Origin: Paraburkholderia sejongensis
Lineage (GTDB): Bacteria; Pseudomonadota; Gammaproteobacteria; Burkholderiales; Burkholderiaceae
DNA length: 64,000 nucleotides
Reading direction: 5' to 3'
Assembly: GCF_020880815.1 (NCBI RefSeq)
Contig: NZ_JAJITD010000003.1
Coordinates: 124,001-188,000, forward strand
Made by a program: the position numbers and the translations under genes. Within the stretch, counting starts at the first letter, position 1, and the number at the start of each line of letters is the position of its first letter. Shown piece by piece: positions 29,018 to 37,908 of this stretch. The notes beneath the pieces are model-generated. The model ran no database searches, was not told the DNA's origin, and saw nothing but the letters and a program-made list of their open reading frames with translations.

Positions 29018-29305
29018 ATGGCGAAGATCAGTAGCGTCGCGTTGATTGGCAAGCTCGATCCGCTCGGCTACAAGGCGCACATCGGCCGCCAGGTGGTGCT
29101 GATGTTCGACGACGGGAATCCGCTACGCCCGATCGTCACGGGCCTCCTGCAAGGCCCAAGCGCCTGGCCGCTCGACGACAAACCTGCCCAGGTGGAGGTG
29201 AATGCCGACGGGCAGCGCCTGGTCGTGAGTGCCATAGAGGAAATCGTGCTGCGCTGCGGAAAGGCGAGCATTGCGCTCATCAAGGCCGGCAAAGTGCTGA
29301 TCTAG
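29018..29305 (+). CDS. DUF6484-type T6SS-associated protein, C-terminus cut by an in-frame stop
   Basis: A 95-residue protein (MAKISSVALIGKLDPLGY...) resembling the DUF6484 proteins of T6SS effector loci; I recognise the ending style KASIALIKAGKVLI. Translation stops at TAG 29303-29305. The same frame then continues for 22 more residues (GAYVLNCSSGVNHIKGGSVQ followed by two more) to a TGA at 29372-29374, which is the ending expected of this family. The gene thus carries an amber nonsense mutation, and an intact product would have 118 residues. It opens the cassette 42 bases before the DUF2169 gene. Confidence 0.72.
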   Translation: MAKISSVALIGKLDPLGYKAHIGRQVVLMFDDGNPLRPIVTGLLQGPSAWPLDDKPAQVEVNADGQRLVVSAIEEIVLRCGKASIALIKAGKVLI

Positions 29306-29416
29306 GGTGCTTACGTCCTGAACTGCTCGTCGGGTGTGAATCACATCAAAGGCGGTTCGGTGCAACTCAACTGACGGTTCGCCCATCCCCGGGGGGAGAG
29401 GGTAGGGAGAGCAGAC

Positions 29417-30502
29417 GTGGAACTCATCAACGCCACCCGCATGCTCGCAGGCTACACCATGGGTATCGAGCCGAGCGGCCGGGAATTGCTGGTGGTCGTC
29501 ATCAAGGGCACCTTCCGCATACCCGCCGAAGAGGCGTCGCGCCTGAGCCTGCATGACGAGCAGGTGCCGCTGGTGATGGCGGACGTGTTCCACGGCGAGC
29601 CGGGTTTCTCGGCCCCGAAGTACGAGGTGGACTTCGCCCCGTGCAAACAGCGTTGCGACGTGATCCTCAATGCATCGGCCCACGTCCCCGGGGGGCGGCC
29701 GGTGGAGCGCGTCGCGGTCGGCGTGCGCATCGGTGCGTGGTCGAAGAGCTTCGCGGTGGTCGGTAAGCGGGTGTGGAAGTCCGGGGTCGGGGGGGTGAGC
29801 GCCACCCGGCCACAGCCATTTGCGCGGATGCTGATCAGCTACGACCGCGCCTTCGGCGGCGTCGACAACAGGCACGAAAATCCGGCGAAGCACGCGGCTT
29901 TCATGCACAACCCCGTAGGACTCGGCTTTCACAAGCACCTGAAGGGCGAATGGCTTGACGGCGCACCGCTTCCCAATACCGAGGAATTGAACCGCCCCGT
30001 CACCGACCCGCTTGGCAAGTACCTGCCGATGGCCTACGGCGCGATCGGACGCAACTGGGAACCGCGCTACAAGTTCGCCGGCACTTACGACCAACGCTGG
30101 CTCGATGAGGTGTTTCCCTTTCTGCCGGCAGATTTCGACGAACGCTATTACCAGGCCGCGCCTGCCGATCAGCAATTGCCGATCCCCCTCGCCGAGCAGA
30201 CGGTGACGTTGGTCAATCTCACTGTCGATGGGCGCCGCTCGTTCTCCCTGCCGTACTTCGAGGCGCCGGTGTATGTATTCCCGAAGAAGGGGGGGCGCGA
30301 GGACTTGAAGGCCAATCTCGACACCCTCGTCATCGAGCCGGACGAGCAACGGGTCACCATGACCTGGCGCGTCGCCCGGCCGCTGAAGAAGAACATGTTC
30401 GAGATCGCCCAGGTGCTGGTGGGTAGGAAGGGCAGGGACTGGTGGCAGCAGCGGGAAGAAGTTGCGTTTCCTATTCCGGTCGTCGCCGCGCCGGCGCTAT
30501 AG
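29417..30502 (+). CDS. DUF2169 domain protein (T6SS effector adaptor)
   Basis: A 361-residue cytoplasmic protein that matches DUF2169 throughout: the N-terminal VVIKGTFRIP segment, FAPCKQRCDVILN, RMLISYDRAFGG and the long ...NPVGLGF... region. DUF2169 proteins accompany PAAR-like effectors and are thought to help load them on the T6SS spike. The start is a GTG after GGGGAGAGGGTAGGGAGAG. The next two genes, a ketosynthase-like protein and a DUF4150 effector, are the usual partners. Confidence 0.88.
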   Translation: MELINATRMLAGYTMGIEPSGRELLVVVIKGTFRIPAEEASRLSLHDEQVPLVMADVFHGEPGFSAPKYEVDFAPCKQRCDVILNASAHVPGGRPVERVAVGVRIGAWSKSFAVVGKRVWKSGVGGVSATRPQPFARMLISYDRAFGGVDNRHENPAKHAAFMHNPVGLGFHKHLKGEWLDGAPLPNTEELNRPVTDPLGKYLPMAYGAIGRNWEPRYKFAGTYDQRWLDEVFPFLPADFDERYYQAAPADQQLPIPLAEQTVTLVNLTVDGRRSFSLPYFEAPVYVFPKKGGREDLKANLDTLVIEPDEQRVTMTWRVARPLKKNMFEIAQVLVGRKGRDWWQQREEVAFPIPVVAAPAL

Positions 30503-30512
30503 GCCGTCAACG

Positions 30513-31538
30513 ATGCCTGCGCAACCTATTGCCATCAAGCGCGCTGGCCTCGTCACCAGCGTGGGCCTGTCCGCGCCAGCCGCCTGCGCGGCCATCCGCG
30601 CCAAGATCAGCAATCCCACGGAAACGCGCTTCATCGACTCCGGTGGCGAGTGGGTCATGGCCCACCAGGTGCCGCTGGAAAAGCCTTGGCGCGGGCGAAC
30701 CAAGCTCGCGAAAATGGCGACGATGGCGATCGCCGAGTGCCTCGATGGCATTCCGCGCGAGGAATGGGCGAGCATCGCGGTGCTCCTGTGCGTGGCAGAG
30801 CGCGAGCGTCCGGGCCGGCTCGAAGGTCTAGAAGACAAGTTGTTTCTCGACATCCAGCAGGAACTGGACGCGCGCTTCGCACCTGAATCCGCTGTCATCG
30901 CGCATGGCCGCGTGAGCGCGGCGATCGCCCTGGCGCAAGCGCGCAAGCTGATCGACGAAAACCATATGCCCCAGGTGCTCATCGCCGCCACCGACAGCCT
31001 GCTTACCTGGCCCACGCTGAGCGTGTACGAACGCGAAGACCGCCTGCTCACCCCGCGCAATTCCAACGGCTTCATGCCTGGCGAGGCCGCCGGCGCGCTG
31101 CTCGTCCGAGAGCCGAGGGGCGAAGGCGAGTTGCTCTGCGCAGGTGTCGGTTTCGGCATGGAGAAAGCCCACATCGGTTCCGGCGAGCCGCTGCGCGCGG
31201 AGGGTTTAACGAGTGCGATCAAGCGCGCACTGCGCGATGCAGGTTGCCAGTTGCACGACCTCGATTACCGCATCACGGATCTCTCAGGCGAGCAGTATTA
31301 CTTCAAGGAGGCCGCGCTTGCGCTGTCGCGCATCCTGCGTAAACGGAAAGAAGAGTTCGATATCTGGCATCCAGCCGAATCCATAGGTGAAGCCGGCGCG
31401 GCAGGCGGGATCGCGATTCTTGCCGTCGCCGACGCCGCCTGCCGCAAGGGCTACAGCGCCGGCGTCAACATTCTCGCGCATGCCGCCAATGATGCCGGTC
31501 AGCGCGTTGCTGCCGTGCTGCACTTCAGGGGAGTGTGA
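30513..31538 (+). CDS. Beta-ketoacyl synthase-like (thiolase-fold) protein of T6SS effector locus
   Basis: A 341-residue thiolase-fold protein related to ketoacyl synthases (ATDSLLTWPTLSVYE, FMPGEAAGALLV). The nucleophile-cysteine region seems changed: the helix start reads HGRVSAAIALAQ where true synthases carry a Cys. Catalysis as a condensing enzyme is therefore doubtful. Such proteins recur between DUF2169 and DUF4150 genes, and an adaptor or modifying role in effector delivery is a reasonable inference. The ATG at 30513 lies 10 bases after the DUF2169 stop, and its own stop overlaps the next start (TGATG). Confidence 0.8.
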   Translation: MPAQPIAIKRAGLVTSVGLSAPAACAAIRAKISNPTETRFIDSGGEWVMAHQVPLEKPWRGRTKLAKMATMAIAECLDGIPREEWASIAVLLCVAERERPGRLEGLEDKLFLDIQQELDARFAPESAVIAHGRVSAAIALAQARKLIDENHMPQVLIAATDSLLTWPTLSVYEREDRLLTPRNSNGFMPGEAAGALLVREPRGEGELLCAGVGFGMEKAHIGSGEPLRAEGLTSAIKRALRDAGCQLHDLDYRITDLSGEQYYFKEAALALSRILRKRKEEFDIWHPAESIGEAGAAGGIAILAVADAACRKGYSAGVNILAHAANDAGQRVAAVLHFRGV

Positions 31539-32458
31539 TGGCGAACCAGGTTTACGCCAACAACATGGAGATATCCTGCAAGGCGGCAGCGGGCAAGTCG
31601 ATCTGTGCGTTTCCCGACGTGTGCATGACACCGCCCCAGACACCCGCGACTCCGCCTGGCGTGCCGATTCCCTATCCGAATACCGGGATGGCATCGGACA
31701 CGAGCGATGGATCGAGCACGGTCCAGATTTCCGGGCAGGAGGTGATGCTCAAGAACAAGTCATATTTCAAGCGGAGCACAGGCGACGAAGCGGGATGCGC
31801 TCCGAAAAAGGGTGTCGTCACCAGCAAGAACATGGGGAAGGTTTACTTCACGGCCTGGTCGATGGACGTGAAGTTGGAAAACGAAAACGTTGTCAGGATG
31901 ATGGACCTGACAACCCACAACCACGGCAGCGTGCCCGGGAACACCACGCCGTGGCCGTATATCGATGAGATGGCGGCACTGCAGGGGGACGGGCCGTGCG
32001 CGGGAGTCGACGATAAGAAGTACCGCCTGACGCCGCACCACGAAGGATGCCCTGGCGATGACGTCGCCGCACACCACCTGATTCCCAATCGGCAGATGAG
32101 CGGCGTCGCTGACAACTACACGCGAAGCACCGCACCCTGCATTTGCGCTCAGGGTCTCAATCAGCATACTGGCGTCCACGGTGAATATCACAAGATCGTC
32201 GATCTGGCGGAGTTCGAGGCGTTCGTGAGCGGGAGCGAGTACAAGTATATGCAGGCGCGCGACAACGCCGTTGAGTCGGTAGCCAAGGTGAACAAACTTC
32301 AGCCGCCGGAGGACGAGAAGGTGAAGGGGTGCATCCGACTACAGATGAAGAATTACTACGAGAAGCGTTGCGGCATGAAGGACGACAACAACGTCAAGGC
32401 CTCGGGCGCGCTCGGCAAGAACCTTCAGGGCGCCACGAGCACTCCCCCCTACCGTTGA
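31538..32458 (+). CDS. PAAR-like DUF4150 protein with C-terminal histidine-rich putative nuclease toxin domain
   Basis: A 306-residue putative T6SS cargo effector. Residues about 1-128 are the DUF4150 PAAR-like spike tip (VYANNMEISCKAAAGKS, FPDVCMTPP, SYFKRSTGDEAG, GKVYFTAWSMDVK). From about 130 a distinct domain follows with AHHLIP (178-183) and H210, H214 and H218 in NQHTGVHGEYHK. That pattern recalls HNH/AHH-fold nuclease toxins such as those at the tips of polymorphic toxins. Cys residues (154, 171, 201, 203, 265, 278) may form disulfides or bind zinc. Toxicity and metal-dependent DNA/RNA cleavage are inferred. The next gene is a candidate immunity protein. Confidence 0.8.
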   Translation: MANQVYANNMEISCKAAAGKSICAFPDVCMTPPQTPATPPGVPIPYPNTGMASDTSDGSSTVQISGQEVMLKNKSYFKRSTGDEAGCAPKKGVVTSKNMGKVYFTAWSMDVKLENENVVRMMDLTTHNHGSVPGNTTPWPYIDEMAALQGDGPCAGVDDKKYRLTPHHEGCPGDDVAAHHLIPNRQMSGVADNYTRSTAPCICAQGLNQHTGVHGEYHKIVDLAEFEAFVSGSEYKYMQARDNAVESVAKVNKLQPPEDEKVKGCIRLQMKNYYEKRCGMKDDNNVKASGALGKNLQGATSTPPYR

Positions 32459-32521
32459 GTTAGCATTCGATGCGGGGCGGGAGAGCGAGGAGCGAGTTCG
32501 GTTACTTGAGAGGACAGAATC

Positions 32522-33460
32522 GTGGCAAACAAGTCAATACCTGCGCACCCCGCAGCACTCTACTTCAATGAGCTGGTTCCAGAACGCGACGAGGAATGCA
32601 CACTGTTCGGGCACTTCTATCACCCGCCTGCCGACGACGTGGACCTGACGCGCGCGGTCGTGGCGAGACCCGCAGGTGGGTGGGCTGTCATCGACAGACG
32701 CGACGTCAACGACGTAGTCAGTGGAGGGGTCTACTACGAGCGTTCAGGAAGGAAACAACTGATCGCCGTGTACAGGCGCGGAGAGTCGTTCTTCTACCCT
32801 GACGCCCGCGGTGCCGGACGTATCGCGATCCCGATACCGCCGAACGTCGGATTTTTGTCTGGCGTTCGAATGATCGACGCTTGGCCCTACGCGTGCGGCA
32901 GCCAGAACGCCGTCTACAGGTTCGACGGCGCGGCGTGGGTCGATGTGGCCGGACCGATGCGTGTAGCCTACGGCGGACCGAACGACCCCATCCTGAACGC
33001 GATCGACGGCTTCGACGAATGCGATATCTACGCCGTTGGTTACAACGGTTCGGTCGTGCACTTCGACGGCACGCGATGGCACCCGCTTGACGCTCCGACC
33101 AATCAGCACCTGCACCAGGTGCTGTGCCATGCCGACGGCCAGGTCTATGTGTGCGGGCGCGGCGGTACCGTCATCAAGGGGCGCCTCGACGTCTGGGAGG
33201 ATCTGTCGTCTCCGGAACGCACGGAGGACTTCTGGGGCATGGCAGCCTTCAACGGTGAGGTTTATCTGTGCACGTATCATCAGCTGTTCCGGATCGTCGA
33301 CCGCGATTTGACCGAGGTCCATGTGCCGGTCAACAGTGCGGGCACCTTCTATCGCGTTGCCAGCAACGCATCGTTCCTGTGGGGGACCACCGGAACCGGA
33401 CGAGTCCTACGATTCGATGGGCAAGACTGGATCGAGCTCGTTTGGCCCGACAGCGTGTGA
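32522..33460 (+). CDS. Propeller-like protein, candidate immunity protein for the DUF4150 effector
   Basis: A 312-residue protein without signal peptide. It has four or five repeats of about 40-45 residues with a shared Y/W-x-C/G-G-x3-V-x-RFDG-x2-W pattern (CGSQNAVYRFDGAAW; VGYNGSVVHFDGTRW; CGRGGTVIKGRLDVW; TGTGRVLRFDGQDW), as in beta-propellers. It starts with GTG after GAGAGGACAG, 63 bases past the effector gene. Location directly behind a toxin-tailed effector is typical of cognate immunity genes; no direct family match was recognised. Confidence 0.72.
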   Translation: MANKSIPAHPAALYFNELVPERDEECTLFGHFYHPPADDVDLTRAVVARPAGGWAVIDRRDVNDVVSGGVYYERSGRKQLIAVYRRGESFFYPDARGAGRIAIPIPPNVGFLSGVRMIDAWPYACGSQNAVYRFDGAAWVDVAGPMRVAYGGPNDPILNAIDGFDECDIYAVGYNGSVVHFDGTRWHPLDAPTNQHLHQVLCHADGQVYVCGRGGTVIKGRLDVWEDLSSPERTEDFWGMAAFNGEVYLCTYHQLFRIVDRDLTEVHVPVNSAGTFYRVASNASFLWGTTGTGRVLRFDGQDWIELVWPDSV

Positions 33461-33516
33461 GCCTGCTGATGAGAGCACCCGCGCTTTCAAAGTCATAGCG
33501 GCGCAGCTCCGGACGC

Positions 33517-33930
33517 TTGGATGTGGCGGGCGAATTTGCCTTGCATCGATGCAAAGGGGACCGGGTCTATTTTCAGGCGATCACCACGCGTCTCAACCTC
33601 ACCTATCTGGATCTGGAGCGCCGCCAGCCGGAAAGCGTGGATTTCCGCCCCAGCGGGAACCACGAGGACAACGATGTAGCGATGGACCCAAACGACGACC
33701 TGCCGTGGACCGGCTCGCACAAGATTGCCGCGTGGTGGGCGGCAAATTCTCATCGCTTCCACGCTGGCACGCGCTCCTCCACGGGCGCTCCGGTCACCCG
33801 CGAACTCTGCTCCCACGTCCTCAAGAGCGAGTATCGCCGCCGCCGGTTACCTGTGCATCCTCAACTTCGGCACCCGGCTCTTCCCGACCAAGGGTTCCCG
33901 TATCGCGGCAGCAGCGCTGGTTAACGAAGA
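33517..33930 (+). pseudogene. Remnant of a TIGR02270-like HEAT-repeat T6SS-locus protein, truncated and frameshifted
   Basis: Only the C-terminal end is left. One frame reads GEFALHRCKGDRVYF, then DDLPWTGSHKIAAWWAANS, then PVTRELCSHVLKSEYRR. The reading then jumps at about 33830 to another frame that continues sensibly with AAAGYLCILNFGTRLFPTKG. The joined text resembles the end of TIGR02270-family proteins found in T6SS effector loci (HKIAAWW, PVT, HVLKS, AALxLxL, G-T-R-L-F). The start of the gene is missing. Family assignment is by eye. Confidence 0.55.
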
Positions 33931-34164
33931 TGAGTTGATCGGCGGTGACAGCCAGCGCCACCCTGACCCTGCTGGCGGGACTGCTCCTCCTACTGTGTGC
34001 GACCTCGGGCTCTCGCATGAGTGCGAGTACTTCGATTGCTTAGGCCGGTCATATGTCGGCTGTACATTCCACGTCGCGCATGAGGCTCTGCGTGGGACAG
34101 TGACGTGTTTCATGTCGGGCTGCTGGCCAGAGACGACGCATGATTGACGGCAGTATCGCCCCAT

Positions 34165-34356
34165 CTAAAATCCGAGCCCGACGCCGACGCCTCCGAAACT
34201 ACTCCCACCGAAACTGCCCGCCCCGATCCCGATGCCGAAACTGGGGCGCGGCGCATAATAGCCGGGCGGTTCGCCGTAGCCGTAGTAGGGCGGCTGGGCA
34301 GCGACGCAACCCGCAATACCGAACGCTAAAGCCAGGATGCCAAGTAGCTTGATCAT
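34165..34356 (-). CDS. Small Gly/Tyr-rich lipoprotein
   Basis: A 63-residue protein with a short signal sequence ending in a lipobox (IAGC, Cys at about 16), then YYGYGEPPGYY and a Gly/Phe/Ser-rich tail (GIGIGAGSFGGSSFGG). It is probably anchored in the outer membrane. The ATG at 34356 has an AAGGGAGC Shine-Dalgarno, so it is preferred over the longer open frame. Function unknown; such small glycine-rich lipoproteins are common in Burkholderiaceae. Confidence 0.72.
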   Translation of the reverse strand: MIKLLGILALAFGIAGCVAAQPPYYGYGEPPGYYAPRPSFGIGIGAGSFGGSSFGGVGVGLGF

Positions 34357-34891
34357 GACGTGCTCCCTTCCATCAGCAGGACACGGACATCGCGAGCAAG
34401 ATCCGGTCCCTTGCTGGCCGTCCCTGAGGCAGCGACAGTCCGCGCATACATCCATGCATGCGTCGACCTAAAAGCCGTCCGATCAAACGTCCAAGTGCGA
34501 TGTCTTGCATCGAGCCATCGAGCCAACTTGTTTCGACAATGATCGCACCGCCGACCCAAAGATCGAGATGGGGTGTCCTGCGATGTCCGCCGTCCGTCTC
34601 CGTACGGCCAGAAACGATTGGGACACTTGGTCTCGCATGCAACTCGCTGCCATGACCAATCCTGCGGACATCACCTCACAACGATACATCGCATATCAGC
34701 AGACGGCTTACCGGCGCCTGGCTATCGCTCGCCAGCTCCCATTTTTTTCTCCGCTTATACTCACTGCCGCCTGAGCGGCTAACGCTCGGGCCCCACGCTG
34801 CACGCCGACAAAAGCCTCGACACCAGTCAACAACACGGCACGCGATTCACGTTTCGCAACCGCAGTTCTTACACTACAGGTGGGGTCTCTT
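34357..34891. other. Intergenic region without a supported gene
   Basis: About 535 bases between divergent genes. Open frames up to about 90 codons occur on both strands but have neither ribosome sites nor recognisable sequence. The promoters of both the lipoprotein and the nucleoside-permease gene must lie here. Confidence 0.5.
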
Positions 34892-35959
34892 ATGCTAAAT
34901 CGGTCTTTTCGCGCTGTGATTTCATCGTTGCTGGTGGCCGGCGCGGCCGTTGCGCCGGCCATCGCGCATACAGACGACGGCTTCGCACAGGACGACGGCG
35001 GGTCGCATGGCCGTCCGGTCAAGGTGATGATCATTTCGATGTTCGGTCCGGAGGGCCAGGTATGGCTCGATCATCTCGGACCGTGGCAGGACATCGCCGT
35101 CGCGGGTCTGTCTCCTGACTACCCTGCCGTGCACTGCAATCGCCAGGATGTCTGCGTGATGACGACGGGGATGGGGCACGCGAATGCCGCCGCGTCGGTC
35201 ATGGCGCTAACGTTCTCGCCACGTTTCGACTTGCGTCATACCTACTTCATGGTGGCGGGCATCGCCGGAATCGATCCGCTTCAGGGGACCGTCGGTTCCG
35301 TGGCCTGGGCAAACTGGCTCGTCGACTTCGGCATTCAGTGGGAAATCGACGGACGCGAAATTCCGCCGGGTTGGAAAACCGGCTATCTCGGCATCAACAC
35401 GACGGACCCGGCACAGAAGCCGCCGCTCGACTATCGCACCGAAGTGTTCCAGCTCAATCCGGCTCTCTCGAACGCGGCGTTCGCGCTATCGCGCAACGTG
35501 ACGCTGACCGACGACGCACAGGCTCAGGCTGCCCGCGCCAAATACACCTATGCGCCCGCGAACCGTTCGCCGACCGTGATCCAATGCGACACCCTGGCGG
35601 GCGATACCTGGTGGTCGGGCACCGAGCTTGGAGAGCGCGCGCGGCAATGGACGAAGATCCTGACCAACGGCAAGGGCACCTATTGCACGACGCAGCAGGA
35701 AGACAATGCCACCTTCGAGGCGCTGACCCGCGCGGCGACCGTGCATCGCGTCGACCTGAAGCGTGTCGCGGTGCTGCGTGCTGGCTCGGATTTCGATCGC
35801 CCATACGCGGGCCAATCGAGCGCCGACAATCTGCTCAACTACGCTTCGCAGGGCGGGTTCACGATCGCGATCGACAATCTGTTTCTCACGGGCAACCCGC
35901 TCGTGCAGGACATCGTCACGCATTGGGGCGAGTGGCGCGGCGGCGTCCCCCAGCGGTAG
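34892..35959 (+). CDS. Purine nucleoside permease-like (NUP family) exported protein
   Basis: About 355 residues with a signal peptide ending near AIAHTDDG. Family motifs are KVMIISMFGPEGQVWLDHL, VMTTGMGHANAAASVMAL, YFMVAGIAGIDP and a late GSDFDRPYAGQSSADNL. The NUP family was named for fungal purine nucleoside permease, but the fold resembles nucleoside phosphorylases, so a periplasmic nucleoside-binding or hydrolysing role is also possible. The ATG at 34892 follows AGGTGGGG; a GTG at 34880 is the alternative. It stands alone in the accessory region. Confidence 0.85.
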   Translation: MLNRSFRAVISSLLVAGAAVAPAIAHTDDGFAQDDGGSHGRPVKVMIISMFGPEGQVWLDHLGPWQDIAVAGLSPDYPAVHCNRQDVCVMTTGMGHANAAASVMALTFSPRFDLRHTYFMVAGIAGIDPLQGTVGSVAWANWLVDFGIQWEIDGREIPPGWKTGYLGINTTDPAQKPPLDYRTEVFQLNPALSNAAFALSRNVTLTDDAQAQAARAKYTYAPANRSPTVIQCDTLAGDTWWSGTELGERARQWTKILTNGKGTYCTTQQEDNATFEALTRAATVHRVDLKRVAVLRAGSDFDRPYAGQSSADNLLNYASQGGFTIAIDNLFLTGNPLVQDIVTHWGEWRGGVPQR

Positions 35960-36330
35960 GTAGCGCGTTTGCGGCGCGGTGAAGCGCGCCGCGTACCGGC
36001 TGTCCGGCGATCGGTGTTGTCCACCGTTGTCCTCGGTTGCCGTGGACACGCATGCGCCAACCCACACCAGCGGTGTGCTCGCCGCACCGCCGAATGCCGA
36101 CCCGCACACATCTTCCCCCTTGCGCCCGCGTAGGAGAGAAAGAGCAGCTTTACCCTCGGCGGTGAGCAGTGTTGCGCCCACAAGCTTTTCCTTGCACACG
36201 GCTTCGGCCACAATCGGCCGTTCGACAGCGCGATCTGAATCGTCGACAAAGCAAGCCCAACCATGGCCACGCCTCGTCGAAAATCAGACCGATGGCGGCG
36301 GCTTTTCAAGCCTGACATGGTGTTGCGACG
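35960..36330. other. Intergenic region without a supported gene
   Basis: About 370 bases. The minus strand has an open frame reaching 36211 that overlaps the nucleoside-permease gene and lacks a ribosome site. I see no gene here. Confidence 0.45.
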
Positions 36331-36871
36331 ATGAGCATCAGCAAGTGGATAGCGCACGTTCTGAAGGATGCTAAAAACGGCGAAGCATTCAACATGGTGG
36401 CCTTGGAGGCAGCGCATCGCGTGATGTCTCCCGTGGTCGAAGCGTCTTTGAACGCGCGGGGATTCGAGGCAGTAGCGCCTCTGAAGTGGGTACGATTCAA
36501 CGGGTCACCCATTCGCCGGATATTTGCGTTTAGATGTGAGCGTTATTTGCGCAGAGCAAGTCGTCGCTCAGAAATCGGCGCCGATTGTAGAAGCGGCGAT
36601 CGCAAGAGCAGACGAATTTTGGCGACGGGTCAAATCGGTCGATGACGTCGTCGGGGCCTTCGAATGGCTGCGAAGCTATCTGTCGTGCGGAGGCTTGAGT
36701 TTTTACAACTACGTACAGCATCCGATCGCGCTCGCGTTTGTGCTCGCGAGGACAGGCAACGCTGAGGGCGCGCGCCGAGAGCACGATCGCTTTCTGGAAG
36801 GGCGTTCAGCGGAAGACCCGTTTTCCATACAGATCGGCGAGATGCTGACTAAAGCTACCGGCATCGCTTGA
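36331..36871 (+). pseudogene. Split hypothetical gene (frameshift or internal deletion)
   Basis: Two consecutive frames look like halves of one protein. The first, from ATG 36331, reads MSISKWIAHVLKDAKNGEAF and GFEAVAPLKWVRFNGSPIRR. The second ends at 36871 and contains VICAEQVVAQKSAPIVEAA, then GGLSFYNYVQHPIALAF and VLARTGNAEGARREHDRFL. Reading shifts between about 36490 and 36540, by a single-base change or by an out-of-frame deletion. Both halves have normal composition, unlike shadow frames. No family recognised; a helical cytoplasmic or immunity-type protein is possible. Confidence 0.55.
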
Positions 36872-37532
36872 TCGTGGGCGCAAAAACCTTCGTGTGGATA
36901 ACGGGCGGCTGAGCCAATGAACATGCGCCGAGTGTCCGCTTGCGGGAGGTCTGACTGTCTCTTCAGGCTCGGCTACGGAAGCTCGCCGCTCGACGGGTCG
37001 GCGGTGGCCATGCGCATTTGGCGAACTTCGGCACGCGGCCAGGAGCCGTCATTCGTTCAGGCTGACAGATGAACATTTGTGGGGCCGCTTCACCCCCCTG
37101 AACAGCCGTTGAAACGCCAACGACGTGAGCTATACCGTCGGCCGTTGCTGCCAACAGGCCGCTCGCCTGCAAACGGCGGAATTGCAGAGCGGAGCCGCCG
37201 TGGGTGATGGCCGAACTTCCCGCGTTGAGAAACAACCTCCTGACGTTCACAGCTTGTCCTGACAAAGACGCGCGCTCCCTAGTTATGTCCTGCAAAACAC
37301 CGGTACGCCTTTCCTTTGACAGGAAACTGACATATCCGAGACGTCTGTTGAGCGGCTGAACATGGAGATGGTCTGCACCGGAAGAATCAGAAAACCGGAT
37401 AGCCGTTGTACCTCGCAAGAGGCCATCGCAAGTGCCCGGAGATGACAGCATTTCCTCGGGCCACATATGCAGATCATCTTGCTTGTATCGCCGCAACTGA
37501 GCGAATGGTCGTCCGCAAGCAAGCGTTTCCGT
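36872..37532. other. Region with a possible decayed minus-strand gene
   Basis: The minus strand is open from 37496 to 36963 (GTTAIRFSDSSGADHLHVQP and NRRLGYVSFLSKERRTG are its most protein-like parts). There is no convincing ribosome site and no family match. It lies just downstream of the 118-codon gene at 37533-37889 and may be a remnant. I do not call it as a gene. Confidence 0.3.
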
Positions 37533-37889
37533 CTACCTGTTTCGCGAGACACCCATAAAACGGTCCCGCGAATGAACTGCTTCCGAAAAGGTGCTCTCTC
37601 CTCCCATTGCATGATCGAGCGCGGCAATGGCACGGTTTATCGACGCGACCTCGGCCCCGTACGTTCTCGCTTCCCGCATGTAGAAATTTATTGCATCGAG
37701 GCCTTCGAGCGTAAGAGCTTCGTTCTCCATTTGCCCCGGCCAGCTTGCGCTCAACATCAAGGCGGGTGGCGACAGGCCGCCCTCCGCGATGGAAAGGACA
37801 CATCCCGTCCCGATGTGAACGACCTTGCACGCGAGGCGGTCCGCATGAAACTGCGGAAGTGTTGCGAGAAACTCAAGCATTGGAGACAA
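37533..37889 (-). CDS. Hypothetical protein downstream of the trypsin-like protease
   Basis: A 118-residue cytoplasmic-looking protein (central parts LSPPALMLSASWPGQ and LDAINFYMREARTYGAEVAS) with no recognised domain. It starts 20 bases after the protease gene in the same direction, either at TTG 37889 (AGAGG at suitable distance) or ATG 37880, so the two are probably co-transcribed. Composition is that of a real protein with a helical C-terminal half. Confidence 0.55.
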   Translation of the reverse strand: MSPMLEFLATLPQFHADRLACKVVHIGTGCVLSIAEGGLSPPALMLSASWPGQMENEALTLEGLDAINFYMREARTYGAEVASINRAIAALDHAMGGESTFSEAVHSRDRFMGVSRNR

Positions 37890-37908
37890 GGGGCCTCTGG
37901 TCGTCGCG

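Noticed and set aside
34505..34774. 89-codon frame in the gap before the nucleoside permease gene
   Set aside because: No Shine-Dalgarno, composition not protein-like, no family match.
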